Positions 15,323 to 25,031 of a stretch of 64,000 bases of DNA are shown in pieces. Position numbers and translations under genes: made by a program. The first letter of the stretch is position 1. Each line of letters opens with the position of its first letter. The notes beneath the pieces were generated by a model. It was not told the origin of the DNA, did no database searches, and saw nothing but the letters and a program-made list of their open reading frames with translations. This DNA comes from Pedobacter alluvionis (lineage in GTDB: Bacteria; Bacteroidota; Bacteroidia; Sphingobacteriales; Sphingobacteriaceae). The stretch covers positions 1,240,001-1,304,000 of the forward strand of contig NZ_RCCK01000010.1 of assembly GCF_003664035.1 (NCBI RefSeq). The letters are read 5' to 3'.

Positions 15323-17065
15323 TTACCTCCGTTCCCCAATCTGTTGCCGCCACATGGAATAATACAAGCCTTTCTTTTCGAGAAGTTCTAAGTGGCTGCC
15401 CGTTTCAGATACCTTTCCTTTTTCCAGCACATAGATTTTGTCGGCATGCATAATGGTCGATAGTCTGTGGGCAATGAGGATGGTCATTTGCTCTCTTCTA
15501 TCAGAGATTTCGCGAATGGTTGCCGATATTTCTTCTTCGGTAAGCGAATCTAGTGCCGAGGTAGCCTCATCAAAGATCAACAACCTTGGTTTTCTCAATA
15601 AGGCCCTTGCGATAGAGATCCGCTGTTTTTCGCCCCCAGATAACTTCATCCCATTTTCACCCAATACGGTATCAATTCCCTGCGCAGCTTTGGCAATAAG
15701 TGCTGTAGCTGAGGCCTTTCGTAATGCTTCCACGATCTCTTCTTCGCTTGCTGTAGGATTAACAAAACGCATGTTTTCCCTAATTGAACCTGCATAAAGC
15801 TGGGTATCCTGTGTAACAAAACCGATCTGTCTCCTTAATGGATTGTAACGTATGCGTTTGGAACTGGTTTCGTTGAAGAGGATTTCACCATCAACTGGAA
15901 GGTAGAGTCCTACTAATAATTTAACAAGGGTAGATTTACCAGAACCTGAAGGACCTACAAATGCCACAGTCTCACCATTTTGGATTTCGAAGGAAATATC
16001 ATCAATAGCATTGTAACCAGCAGTTTTATGTCTGAAAACTACATTTTTGAATTCGAGCCTGTTAAGTGCATCAAGCTCTACGGCATCATCCGGACGGGTT
16101 TCTATCGGTTTTTGCATCAGGTTGTCGAATGTTTTAAGCGAGGCATCTGCTTCCCGGTACAGAATGATCATGTTGCCCAAATCCTGAAGCGGCGTAAAGA
16201 TTGCCGTGGAGATAAATTGCATTGCAATCAGTTCTCCTGTACTCAATATTTTTCTGAAAATCAGCCATAACAGGATAAAAAGCACCGATTGCTTTAGCAA
16301 GTTGAGCAGATTGCCCTGTAAAAAAGAGAGCGTGCTCACTTTCCGGGCTTTTAACATTTCGAGATCAAAAATTTTCAGGGTCTGCACATTCAATCTTCTG
16401 ATCTCGGCAAAGGTTAAGCCTAAACTTTTTACCAATTCGATGTTGCGCAGGCTTTCGGTAATTACGCCGGCCTGTTTATCAGCCTGTCGGTTAATGGACC
16501 GTTGGATAGCTTTTATTTTTTTAGAGAGCAGGCCGGTTAGAGAACCCAGTACCAATACCCCAATAAAAAATACAGGTACCAAAAGCCAGTTCTTGTTCAG
16601 GCTGTACCACAATAAGAAACCAATTCCCACTAGCGATGAAAAAAGGATATTGATAAATGCATTGATAAAACGTTCTGCATCTGTTTTTACTTTTTGAAGT
16701 ACCGACAACGTTGTTCCGCTGCGGCTTTCTTCAAATTCCTGAAACGAGAGGCGGAGCGTTTGTTTGAGGCCATCATTAAAAATATTCATGCCAAAACGAG
16801 CCACAGCCTTCCTTGTCGTAAATTCCTGTATGGAGCGGCAAAGCCTGGCCACCAGTGCAATGGCTAGCGCAATGAGCAGCCAGTAGGAAACTTCACTAAT
16901 AAGCTGGTGTTCGCTTAAATGATGTTTGTTGGTAGAATAATCGTCTATAATCTTTCCAAAAATAATGGGATCGAGCAGGCTTAAAAGCTGTGCTGCAGCG
17001 GCCAGTAACAGCGATAGTATAATGAGATTCCGGTGAGGCCTCAGGTATTTTAAAAGTATTTTCAT
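15323..17065 (-). CDS. Homodimeric-type ABC exporter
   Basis: A 580-residue fused permease and ATPase. The N-terminal part has the six helices of type I exporters; the C-terminal domain has Walker A GPSGSGKST, signature LSGGEKQR, Walker B LLIFDEATSALD and switch LIAHRLST, all canonical, unlike the pair at the start of the window. It probably works as a homodimer exporting lipid, peptide or drug. The gene is monocistronic, and the substrate is not apparent. Confidence 0.93.
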   Translation of the reverse strand: MKILLKYLRPHRNLIILSLLLAAAAQLLSLLDPIIFGKIIDDYSTNKHHLSEHQLISEVSYWLLIALAIALVARLCRSIQEFTTRKAVARFGMNIFNDGLKQTLRLSFQEFEESRSGTTLSVLQKVKTDAERFINAFINILFSSLVGIGFLLWYSLNKNWLLVPVFFIGVLVLGSLTGLLSKKIKAIQRSINRQADKQAGVITESLRNIELVKSLGLTFAEIRRLNVQTLKIFDLEMLKARKVSTLSFLQGNLLNLLKQSVLFILLWLIFRKILSTGELIAMQFISTAIFTPLQDLGNMIILYREADASLKTFDNLMQKPIETRPDDAVELDALNRLEFKNVVFRHKTAGYNAIDDISFEIQNGETVAFVGPSGSGKSTLVKLLVGLYLPVDGEILFNETSSKRIRYNPLRRQIGFVTQDTQLYAGSIRENMRFVNPTASEEEIVEALRKASATALIAKAAQGIDTVLGENGMKLSGGEKQRISIARALLRKPRLLIFDEATSALDSLTEEEISATIREISDRREQMTILIAHRLSTIMHADKIYVLEKGKVSETGSHLELLEKKGLYYSMWRQQIGERR

Positions 17066-17181
17066 CTTTAGCAGGAATACAGATAGGGTTAGGCAATTAA
17101 TAAACGCTAATGGCTTACAATAGTTTCAATAAGATCGGCTTTAGGATACTGTTTTCTCTCCGGAATAAATTAAATTTGTAA

Positions 17182-17304
17182 GAATTTCAGCTAGCAGCAG
17201 ATGGTAAATTGAAGGTAGAAACTATCGAGGTTAAGCTAGCAGATATTTCCGGTCTTTGGAACCTTGAGGTTGCGGACGTTAAACGTTTAGTGGTAATGAT
17301 ATAG
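17182..17304 (+). pseudogene. Short protein-like open stretch, possible gene remnant
   Basis: A 40-codon frame between two stops encodes a protein-like sequence (DGKLKVETIEVKLADISG, then LWNLEVADVKRLVVMI) with no start codon at its head. It sits alone in the 17066-17447 gap, in which I see no other feature. It may be the tail of a decayed gene, or chance. Confidence 0.25.
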
Positions 17305-17447
17305 GAACAAAATAGTTATGAACGATTTTGGATTTTTAAGATGATGATAAGCCTGGAAGGGTCGTCAGCAATGACGACTTTTCTTTGGATCTCTCCATTT
17401 CACTGCGCTTCAGGAAATGACAATACTTCCAATATAAGCTTCTCAGC

Positions 17448-18422
17448 TTACTTTCGTGTAAAATCATCCATTAATTGCATGGTAATCAATGCATCTTCGC
17501 CACTACATGGATTTTGTCCTTTGCCTAAAAAGTAATCGACTACTTTTTCGATCATAGGTTGTTGAACATGCTGTAAAGGCTCAAATACATATTCTTCAGT
17601 TGATTGATCGGTTGTAACCGTAATTTTATTGCCAAACATGGGGAAACTGATGTGACCTTTTGAGCCATATATTACGCAAATATCGGCTTGATCTTTTGAA
17701 GCAACAGAGAAACACCAGGTACCGCTGAAAACAATGCCATTTGCGAAAAGGATATTTCCTGCAACCAAATCATCAACTTCGGTATTTTCCTGTTGTCTGG
17801 TGGAAATACCCATGGCGTTTTTTACATCGCCGAAATAATAAGTCATGAGATCTAATTGATGCGGAGCCAGGTCATGAAATAAACCACCACCGGAAATAAC
17901 TGGATTGATCCGCCAATTATCGGCTGTTTTGGCAATTAGCACAGGGTTAGGCGATTGGAGCATTTTTAACCGGACTAAACGAACATCGCCAATGGTATGT
18001 GTAGCCAATAGTTCTTTAACTTTTAAGAAAATTGGTTGGGCACGACGATAATGGGCCACGCAAAGTTTAACCTTTAAATTATTGGCTGCATCAGTCATGC
18101 GCTGAGCTGCACTGGCATCTAAAGTCATGGGTTTTTCTACATATACCGGCTTGCCAGCTTTTAAGGCTTCAATGGTATAAGCTTCGTGCTGTAGGGGTGG
18201 AGTAGCAATGTAAATGGCGTTAACCTCCGGATCGTTAATCAGTTGAGAAGCATTATCATACCATTTAGGTACCTGATGCCGTTTTGCATAATCGGCAGCT
18301 TTATCACCGTCGCGACGCATTACGGCAACAAGTTTGGAGTTGTTTACCTTATTAAAAGCTGGCCCGCTTTTTACTTCAGTCACATCTCCACAGCCAATAA
18401 TGCCCCATCTGATTTCTTCCAT
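17448..18422 (-). CDS. Gfo/Idh/MocA family oxidoreductase
   Basis: The 324-residue protein has an N-terminal Rossmann fold (WGIIGCGDVTEVKSGPAF) for NAD(P), the EKPM motif near residue 96 with its catalytic Lys, and a C-terminal alpha/beta substrate domain with GGGLFHDLAPHQLDL. Members oxidise or reduce sugars, inositols or related polyols in the cytosol. The exact substrate is not decided by sequence. It stands alone. Length and start are normal for the family. Confidence 0.92.
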   Translation of the reverse strand: MEEIRWGIIGCGDVTEVKSGPAFNKVNNSKLVAVMRRDGDKAADYAKRHQVPKWYDNASQLINDPEVNAIYIATPPLQHEAYTIEALKAGKPVYVEKPMTLDASAAQRMTDAANNLKVKLCVAHYRRAQPIFLKVKELLATHTIGDVRLVRLKMLQSPNPVLIAKTADNWRINPVISGGGLFHDLAPHQLDLMTYYFGDVKNAMGISTRQQENTEVDDLVAGNILFANGIVFSGTWCFSVASKDQADICVIYGSKGHISFPMFGNKITVTTDQSTEEYVFEPLQHVQQPMIEKVVDYFLGKGQNPCSGEDALITMQLMDDFTRK

Positions 18423-18506
18423 AATGTAATCGATTTAAAAGGTTGAATTTAGAAAATATTGTCTGGAAAATTGCTCAATTGATAGAAAGCTTTGTAAAAA
18501 AGAAAA

Positions 18507-18574
18507 GGGATTCACTTTGGGAGTGATCCCTAATCAACTAACCAAACAAACTATTCCGGAAACCACGCCGGAAT
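18507..18574 (+). ncRNA. Candidate structured RNA: hairpin, CA-rich linker, hairpin
   Basis: Hairpin one (GGGATTCACT 18507-18516 with AGTGATCCC 18522-18530) is followed by an unstructured AATCAACTAACCAAACAAAC linker and hairpin two (ATTCCGG 18553-18559 / CCGGAAT 18568-18574). The same order and a near-identical linker occur at 46951-47066. On the minus strand, hairpin one is followed by a T-rich run, so it may also be a minus-strand terminator. The function and strand of transcription are unproven. Confidence 0.35.
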
Positions 18575-18684
18575 CAATTTATAAACGAAAGAACCGGGAG
18601 ATTGTTTTAATGGATGTGTTTATTTGTTAATTTTTTAAAAAAAAGAAAATAAGACCATTTATCCGAAATTAGTCTCGCTTTTTT

Positions 18685-18692
18685 TAGCTTTG
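18685..18692 (+). promoter_or_regulatory. TAGCTTTG -7 box directly before a start codon
   Basis: TAGCTTTG matches TAnnTTTG and ends 4 bp before the ATG at 18697, so a transcript from it would be leaderless or nearly so. No TTG -33 box is seen, which lowers confidence. Confidence 0.35.
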
Positions 18693-18696
18693 TATT

Positions 18697-18879
18697 ATGC
18701 AAAATCTTTCCAAGAAGCTTCAGATTGATCTTATAGAACTTAAGGCAAAATATGCTTTTATTATGGATGAACTGGAAGTTACATTTGCCGATGCTTACCT
18801 TTCTAAATTACAAGCTAAACAACGCCTGGCGGAGCAGATGATGATAGAAATGGAAAGGATCCTGACTGGTGAGTCTTGA
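18697..18879 (+). CDS. Small helical hypothetical protein, 60 residues
   Basis: A short, charged, probably all-helical cytosolic protein (KKLQIDLIELKAKYAF... AKQRLAEQMMIEMERIL), with heptad-like spacing that could form a coiled coil. I do not recognise it. A promoter-like box lies right before its ATG. The following 160 bp hold nothing I can name. Confidence 0.5.
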   Translation: MQNLSKKLQIDLIELKAKYAFIMDELEVTFADAYLSKLQAKQRLAEQMMIEMERILTGES

Positions 18880-19040
18880 GGACATGAAAACTAATTGGTC
18901 AAGATAAAGAGATAGTTTTTGATCTAACCTTAAGGTAAAGAAGCACTATATCATTAATCTGGAACTGTCATACATGCGTGCCCCAATTTCAATCGTAATT
19001 TGCCCGAATTGAAAAAATAATGGAAACCATACGATTTAGG

Positions 19041-19994
19041 CTACCTCTTTTTTAAAGCAGGGGGTATGCTAAAGGTTGGTTTTTTGTCGGCGTCTTTAAA
19101 GTCTACTTCCATAAAATAGTGTTTTTGTTTAATGATGTAATTATCGATAAACCACAGAATATCAGGCAAGTTTTCAGTCATTGGTGATCCGGCTATTTCG
19201 TGCCCCATATTTTGTACATACTGAAAATAATACGGATATCCATTTTTTTTGAAAGTTTGCGCAAGATATTTAGAACCAAAAAATCCTCTGTTCAGTAATC
19301 TCACCTTATTATAAGGTACAAGGTTATCGGCTGTGCCATGGAAAAGCATGGTAGGTGCTGGTGGTATAGCATATTTTGGCGCGCCATGATAACTTAGTAT
19401 TGCCCCGGCAAAAGAAATTACACCTTTGTACTGAAAGTGCTGTGGTAATTTAGCTGATAATGCGGTTGCATTCCGCTTGTTATAGTCGGCATGTAGCGCG
19501 GTAATAGCGCCAGCACTTGATCCTGATAAAATAATCATAGCCGTATCAATACCAAGTTCTTTCGCATTTTTGATCAGATAAGCTGTCGCGTCGAAAACAT
19601 CAGTCGTAGCGGTATCAATAGCTGCTTTTAAATTTGAAGTATTAAATGGACTTGGAAATTTCTTCCCCTTAAGACCAAGTCGATAGTCAACTGAAACTAC
19701 CTTATAGTGATGTGCTAATAAAGTGTTAAAATATTGATCAAATAATTTGCTATCTCTGCGGCCCATTACAAAGCCGCCACCAAATATAAAAAGTACTGTT
19801 GGCTTAGCTTCTGTTATTTTACCACTATAGTAAATATCTAACTTTAGTGCACCTGAATCGGTTTGCGAAAATGTTTTAGTATTTATGTGATATTTTTTAT
19901 CCTGGAGTACAATTTGCCCTATGGAGGATAAAGAGCTGAATAAAATTGCCAGGAACAGCATGCTTAGTGGATATACTTTGTTATTGGGCATCAT
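19041..19994 (-). CDS. Secreted alpha/beta hydrolase (esterase-like)
   Basis: The 317-residue protein has a signal peptide (MLFLAILFSSLSSIGQ region) and an alpha/beta hydrolase domain. Key motifs are the oxyanion-hole loop IFGGGFVMG, nucleophile elbow GSSAG (Ser of the triad), HGTADNLVPY (Asp) and NMGHEIAG (His). It resembles the BD-FAE/carboxylesterase group and should hydrolyse esters outside the cytoplasm; the substrate is unknown. Translation may begin at either of the first two Met codons, so the start is uncertain by one residue. Confidence 0.85.
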   Translation of the reverse strand: MMPNNKVYPLSMLFLAILFSSLSSIGQIVLQDKKYHINTKTFSQTDSGALKLDIYYSGKITEAKPTVLFIFGGGFVMGRRDSKLFDQYFNTLLAHHYKVVSVDYRLGLKGKKFPSPFNTSNLKAAIDTATTDVFDATAYLIKNAKELGIDTAMIILSGSSAGAITALHADYNKRNATALSAKLPQHFQYKGVISFAGAILSYHGAPKYAIPPAPTMLFHGTADNLVPYNKVRLLNRGFFGSKYLAQTFKKNGYPYYFQYVQNMGHEIAGSPMTENLPDILWFIDNYIIKQKHYFMEVDFKDADKKPTFSIPPALKKR

Positions 19995-20131
19995 CTATTT
20001 TTTAAGAAAGAGGTTAGCTATCAGTAATTTGACAGGATTTTTTAAGCTAATTTATTGCTTTTTTAGCTTAGGTGCAATTAAATATACAAGATTCTGCACC
20101 ACTGAATTAATCAGTTATAATTGCAATTGCA

Positions 20132-21661
20132 CTATCTTCTATAGCCAGTTAACCTATATATTAAAATGTTTTTACAAATAACACCGTTTCTAAAAATAGG
20201 TGCAATAATTGGTGCTGTACAATTTCTAAATTGGGATTTGATAAAGTTTAAACTGTTTTCATCGTAAAGGTTAGAAGGTACAATATAATATGCATTTTCG
20301 CCAACAGTTAATTCCTGTTTGGTTTGATTCGACCAATAATACTGGTGAAGATCGAATATTTCTCCTATGCCATAGGTATGCAAACCAGTTTTAGCGCAAA
20401 CATAAAAATCTAAATGAGCTGCAGGGAACCACTTTGTAATCACAATGGTATGGATTGGTTTATTCTTTATTGATGATTTATCCAATCGATAAATAGAATC
20501 AATTATTCTTCCTGTTTCTTTCCAGCTGTATAAATCTAAGGTGGGATCGCCCGCGCCCAAATTCTTGGAGCCTTTTTGTGGCGAAAACGTGCCCTTGTAA
20601 AAGTTAATTGTAATGAGACCTGCACTTACCACGAACAAGAAGAACAGCATACTTGCACCAATAATGGCTTTTGCTTTTGACAGACTAATAGATTCCAGTT
20701 TCAATGCAGAAAGAAATATTAAACAGCTATATGCCGGGCCTGACCAATGCGGTAATGTATCTCTAAAAATTGAAAGAAAAATCAGTGTTGCAATAAGAGG
20801 AAGCGCACAACATAATAACAGTCGTATTTCGCTTTGAAGGAGAAGATGGTTGGTTTTGATGAAACTAAAAATAGCTATCCAGGCCAGAAAAAAAACAATC
20901 GGATTGTTATAGAATATTTGTCCGCTAATTTCTCTGGCGAAGGCTAATGGGTTTATGCCAGCGTGAAACAGGCTAACCCGATTACTGTGGTAGGTGTAGG
21001 TAATGAAATGATGCTGGATATTCCAGATGATAAAAGGAGATACAATAATCAAACTAATTAAGGCAGAAACATACATGCCTTTTTGCACCATCAATTTCCT
21101 ATTGCTAAACAGGGCGAACAATACAACGGCTACCCATAAGTAGATGCCATGAATCTTACACATCATACAAAGACCTGTTGCCACGCCGAACCAGCACCAT
21201 AGACTTAATGTGGGTAAGCCCAGCTGAATAGATCTGGTGATTTTAAGTAACAAAAAGATGCTCCAGAGCCAGAAAACCATTTGAGGGCTATCTGGCAAAA
21301 TAAATGTCCCAGCGATAATGCTGCAATAAAAAGACGAAGAATAAAGTAAAACGGCAAACCAACCTACTCGGGCATTAAGGAGTAATTTGCCTGTTTTGTA
21401 TACGATTATTGTGCCAATTGTTGATGATATTATGGCGCCGAACCGAACAGCCAATTCGTTGTGAATGTATAAATTTATTGTGGTTGCTCTTATTAACCAT
21501 GCCACAAAAGGGGGATGATCAAAATAGTTCCATTGCAGATTTAAAGCATAGGTCCAGTAATATACCTCATCGTTTCCGAGCGCTGTTGTTGAGGCTATGA
21601 TCAGTTTGATCACAGTCATCGCCATTATAAAAAGCCAAAGTTTAACTGGAATTTCTTTCAC
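20132..21661 (-). CDS. GT39/ArnT-like membrane glycosyltransferase
   Basis: A 509-residue multi-pass membrane protein. Residues about 25-60 (LGNDEVYYWTYALNLQWNYFDHPPFVAWLIR) hold the acidic pair and the DHPP motif of the PMT_2/ArnT superfamily, which use polyprenyl-phosphate sugar donors to modify lipids or proteins on the periplasmic side. The substrate is unknown. Its start directly abuts the PAP2 gene stop (0 bp gap), so both form one operon, which fits a lipid-modification role. Confidence 0.82.
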   Translation of the reverse strand: MKEIPVKLWLFIMAMTVIKLIIASTTALGNDEVYYWTYALNLQWNYFDHPPFVAWLIRATTINLYIHNELAVRFGAIISSTIGTIIVYKTGKLLLNARVGWFAVLLYSSSFYCSIIAGTFILPDSPQMVFWLWSIFLLLKITRSIQLGLPTLSLWCWFGVATGLCMMCKIHGIYLWVAVVLFALFSNRKLMVQKGMYVSALISLIIVSPFIIWNIQHHFITYTYHSNRVSLFHAGINPLAFAREISGQIFYNNPIVFFLAWIAIFSFIKTNHLLLQSEIRLLLCCALPLIATLIFLSIFRDTLPHWSGPAYSCLIFLSALKLESISLSKAKAIIGASMLFFLFVVSAGLITINFYKGTFSPQKGSKNLGAGDPTLDLYSWKETGRIIDSIYRLDKSSIKNKPIHTIVITKWFPAAHLDFYVCAKTGLHTYGIGEIFDLHQYYWSNQTKQELTVGENAYYIVPSNLYDENSLNFIKSQFRNCTAPIIAPIFRNGVICKNILIYRLTGYRR

Positions 21662-22345
21662 TTAAATGGGGTTAACCTGATTGGTAATTTTAAGCTGTTT
21701 ATATCTTCTGTTTAGCTTAGCTGATCTGAAAAGTTTAAGATCGTATACCTGATGATAGCTTAAGATTGCACAAGTTATACCGGTTATTGCACCAAAAATT
21801 ACATCAATCAGAAAATGTTGTGCCAGGTATATGCGTGAATAACCAATTAAAAAAGCAAAAAATAAACAATAAGGAGAGATTTTCTTTTTTTTGAAAACCA
21901 GCACCAATACTGTGGTCAAGGCAAAAGCAGATGCAGTATGGCCAGAGGGAAAAGAATTATGATTATACATGCTCACTCCCTCAACAAAATGATTGTACTG
22001 AAATAAAGTCTGCTCAAAATAATATTTAGGCCTTGGCATGTGGAATATCCTTTTTGCGATTTGAATAAGCAGTCCTGAATAAATATAAGCAAGGGCCACG
22101 GTCATTGCTTTTTTCTTTTTTCGAATTGCAAGCAGGACTGTTGCGACCAGAATACTGATTAAACCATCTCCGAGATTAGTGATATACTTTAAAAAAATAT
22201 CTAGCCAGGCTGTATGAAACCGGTTAAAAATGAGGAATCCATCTGTTTTAGAAAAGCTGAAATTAAAAATGAGTGCCAACAGCAGTATTGATATCGCAGT
22301 AAAAAAATAGTAATGGAGTTTGGTCAGTCTTTTTATTGTACGCAT
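21662..22345 (-). CDS. PAP2 family membrane phosphatase
   Basis: A 227-residue membrane protein carrying the three PAP2 motifs in order: KRIFHMPRP (motif 1), PSGHTASAF (motif 2) and SRIYLAQHFLIDV (motif 3), with the two catalytic His and the Arg visible. It dephosphorylates lipid or undecaprenyl pyrophosphates on the outer face of the inner membrane. It is first in an operon with the GT39-like gene, which would share polyprenyl carrier chemistry. Confidence 0.9.
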   Translation of the reverse strand: MRTIKRLTKLHYYFFTAISILLLALIFNFSFSKTDGFLIFNRFHTAWLDIFLKYITNLGDGLISILVATVLLAIRKKKKAMTVALAYIYSGLLIQIAKRIFHMPRPKYYFEQTLFQYNHFVEGVSMYNHNSFPSGHTASAFALTTVLVLVFKKKKISPYCLFFAFLIGYSRIYLAQHFLIDVIFGAITGITCAILSYHQVYDLKLFRSAKLNRRYKQLKITNQVNPI

Positions 22346-22598
22346 ATCTAATTCTTTAACGCAAAACTATTAGCTATACGTCATCTAAAAGTTAAGCAAA
22401 CATCATGTTTATGTCACGCTGACTGATTAAGAGTTTTTACAGGTCATGGTGTTAATTGAATTAACATTGATTATGAGCTCATAGGAGGTAGTTCTTTTGA
22501 AAAAACCCCATAGTTAACATTTCTTAATAAGTTAATATGAAACTACTGATAAGTTAAAATGCTTTGTGTTGCTTTGCTGCCATAGAACTAAATTAATT

Positions 22599-22829
22599 AT
22601 GCAAAACAAACAGATAAAGGTGAGTCCAGATTTACAGCAGTTTATTGATAAGTTTGAACCCAGCAAATTTAAACTTATGTCGGGTGGGATTGAAATCAGG
22701 GGAATAAACGATATACATAGAAATGTTGCTCAAGCCAGAGAAATTATAGAAAGATTAAAACTTCGCTTAATTGTTTCGCATAACGCCGAGATGCTTAGTT
22801 ATCGTGGTTTTGAAGTAAATAACCTTTAA
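22599..22829 (+). CDS. Hypothetical protein, 76 residues
   Basis: An unrecognised small cytosolic protein (MQNKQIKVSPDLQQFIDKF... IVSHNAEMLSYRGFEVNN). I use the ATG at 22599; an upstream in-frame ATG at 22566 adds an unlikely Cys-rich stretch. Divergent from the PAP2 gene, with a 250-bp gap in which I see nothing firm. Confidence 0.5.
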   Translation: MQNKQIKVSPDLQQFIDKFEPSKFKLMSGGIEIRGINDIHRNVAQAREIIERLKLRLIVSHNAEMLSYRGFEVNNL

Positions 22830-22963
22830 ACAACAAAAAATTGGAGCGTTTGCAAGGAAGATTTCTGTTATTAATAAATACTTGCTGCTGTTTCGTTTAA
22901 TTATTGTGCCCAAAGAAAGGAAAATATGCAATCTTCTATAATTTGATATATTCCGCATGAAAA

Positions 22964-24037
22964 TTATTGCGTATCACCAGCGAGGTTGATTGTGATTAAC
23001 ACTTCAAAATACTTGCCTTTCTGGCCAGCGGAGAGTTCTGCCTTTTCTGCATAGGTATGAAGCAACCTTTGCCGGATGTTTTCAAGGCCTGTATGAAACC
23101 CGGTATCATTAAGCCCCGTGTTAATCAGGTTACTTGTTTGAATGCTAAACAGTCCTTGCTGCAGTTTTACTATAATTTTTCCCGGATCTTCAGGTTGGCT
23201 GAGGTTACCATGTTTAACCATATTTTCGGTTAAACTAAGTAAAAGTAGTGGCATTACCTCTGTAGATTCGGTTTTCTGATCATAATTAAAATCTATAAAT
23301 AAGTCGGGCTGCTTTATTCGGCTAAGCAGAAGTAGGTTTTCGACTTGACGGATTTCTGCTTCCAATGGCATAATTTCCGGACCATGTTCACATTCTAATG
23401 CGTAGCGCATCAGTTTTGAAAGATATCGCACCGCTTCTGCAGCCCTGGGCTCACTCTTATGTGTACTGTTATATATATAGGTTAAGGTATTGAACAAGAA
23501 ATGTGGGTTAATTTGAGCTTTGAGGTAGGCATTTTTAGCGTTAGCCAGTTCAAGCGTTATTTGCTTTTGCTTTAACACTTCTTCAATTGCTTCTTTTTCC
23601 AGCTCTACCGTTCGCTGTTTCTGGTGGATATAACTTTTGATAAAATAATACGCTGTTGAGAATAGTAGAAAATAGATGCCCCGCCATACTGTTACAAACA
23701 TATATTTCCAGTCTGTAATTGTCAATTTACCAACAGAAAAAGTTGCTGTTTTTGAAAGAGAACGGTCTGCAAGGTATGCGAAAACAGTGTGCAAAAATAC
23801 TTCAAATACTGTCAATACAATTATGCTTAAATAAACAGGTTTTTGTGGTTTCAAACCTTTTCCTAAAACCAATTCGGCATGAATGTAGAAGAGTGTTATA
23901 TTGATAATATAGTGAATACAATAGTCTAATATGGGAGCATTTATTTTAAGGATCAATGAGACAAGTACGTATTCATAAATAATGAAGGTAGCCCATGAAA
24001 TAATATGCCAGCGATAATTTTTTAGCCAGTTTTTCAT
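22964..24037 (-). CDS. LytS/YehU-type sensor histidine kinase
   Basis: The 357-residue protein has four predicted transmembrane helices (residues about 10-150), then a His_kinase domain with NPHFLFN, whose His (near 178) is the phosphorylation site. The ATP-binding part (GLENIRQRL, and LLLSLTENMVKHG as the N-box) follows. It senses an unknown signal in the membrane and should phosphorylate the LytTR regulator encoded 247 bp upstream on the same strand. Confidence 0.9.
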   Translation of the reverse strand: MKNWLKNYRWHIISWATFIIYEYVLVSLILKINAPILDYCIHYIINITLFYIHAELVLGKGLKPQKPVYLSIIVLTVFEVFLHTVFAYLADRSLSKTATFSVGKLTITDWKYMFVTVWRGIYFLLFSTAYYFIKSYIHQKQRTVELEKEAIEEVLKQKQITLELANAKNAYLKAQINPHFLFNTLTYIYNSTHKSEPRAAEAVRYLSKLMRYALECEHGPEIMPLEAEIRQVENLLLLSRIKQPDLFIDFNYDQKTESTEVMPLLLLSLTENMVKHGNLSQPEDPGKIIVKLQQGLFSIQTSNLINTGLNDTGFHTGLENIRQRLLHTYAEKAELSAGQKGKYFEVLITINLAGDTQ

Positions 24038-24284
24038 TTTGTTTTTAAGTTAAAATTTGGTTTTACAACAGTCAACAATTGCTTTACGTAATGTAGTCTT
24101 TTAGGGATTTTGGTGGGGCTAATTTTCGTTTATGAAAAGAATTACAGACTTAAAATCGACCCGGAAAACTGCGTTTGTTTTCCGTTCACAAAAAGCAGCT
24201 AATATGCGCTTTCAAAAGAGTGATCCAACAAATAGTACAATCACAGCGATTACAACATTTACAACTCAATCAAATTTGCAAATG

Positions 24285-25031
24285 TCAATCCCTTAAACGT
24301 TTTGAGACAAGGGTTTGGTTTTCAATAAAATCCATAAATGCCTCTTTGTATTGTGGAGTCATGAGTACTTCGTACTTTCCAAGGTCGATTTTGTGCCCAT
24401 TGATTTCCTTTACAAAGTTGGTGTTAATCATGTACGATTTGTGAACGCGGTAGAAGTGCTCATTGTCCTGGAGTTTTTCCTCCATCTCCTTTATGGTCAT
24501 GTATACTGAATAATCATTTGTTGGGGTATAAATGTGTACATGGTTATTTGATCCCTGGAGATAGATGATGTCCTTTTTGAGTACTTTGGTAAGTTTGCCG
24601 CGTTCACCATTTGTGCGTAAGAAAAATGCTTCTTCATTTTCTTGTACAAGACGCTGTGTATCATAACATTCTGAAAGTACCTCATTAACTACTTCTGCAA
24701 AATCTCCCATGTTAAAAGGTTTTAAAAGGTAATGTTTTGCCCTAACCTTAAAAGCATCCAGTGCAAATTCTGGATAGGATGTAGTAAAAATAATGTTATG
24801 TGATTTATGCTTGAGGTTATCAGCAAGTCGCAGGCCAGACATTGCTGGCATATCAATATCCAAAAAGATTAGCTGTTTATTGCTTTCAATACTGATTTCG
24901 CTTAGGGCTTCTATTGGTTTAGTGAAGATACGGTGGACTTTTAGCCTTGGCATTTCCGCAATATAGTCACTTAAAATGTTAATTGCGGTAGGATCATCAT
25001 CAATGATGATGCATGAGATAGAATTTTTCAT
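24285..25031 (-). CDS. LytTR family response regulator
   Basis: The 248-residue protein has an N-terminal receiver domain with the acidic cluster D11/D12, phospho-acceptor D58 in FLDIDMP, and the invariant Lys in YLLKPF, and a C-terminal LytTR DNA-binding domain (KGxNxxVHI-like YLQGSNNHVHIY; FYRVHKSYMIN). It is a transcription regulator paired with the histidine kinase that follows. The gene order (regulator first) suggests a shared transcript despite the 247-bp gap. Confidence 0.92.
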   Translation of the reverse strand: MKNSISCIIIDDDPTAINILSDYIAEMPRLKVHRIFTKPIEALSEISIESNKQLIFLDIDMPAMSGLRLADNLKHKSHNIIFTTSYPEFALDAFKVRAKHYLLKPFNMGDFAEVVNEVLSECYDTQRLVQENEEAFFLRTNGERGKLTKVLKKDIIYLQGSNNHVHIYTPTNDYSVYMTIKEMEEKLQDNEHFYRVHKSYMINTNFVKEINGHKIDLGKYEVLMTPQYKEAFMDFIENQTLVSKRLRD

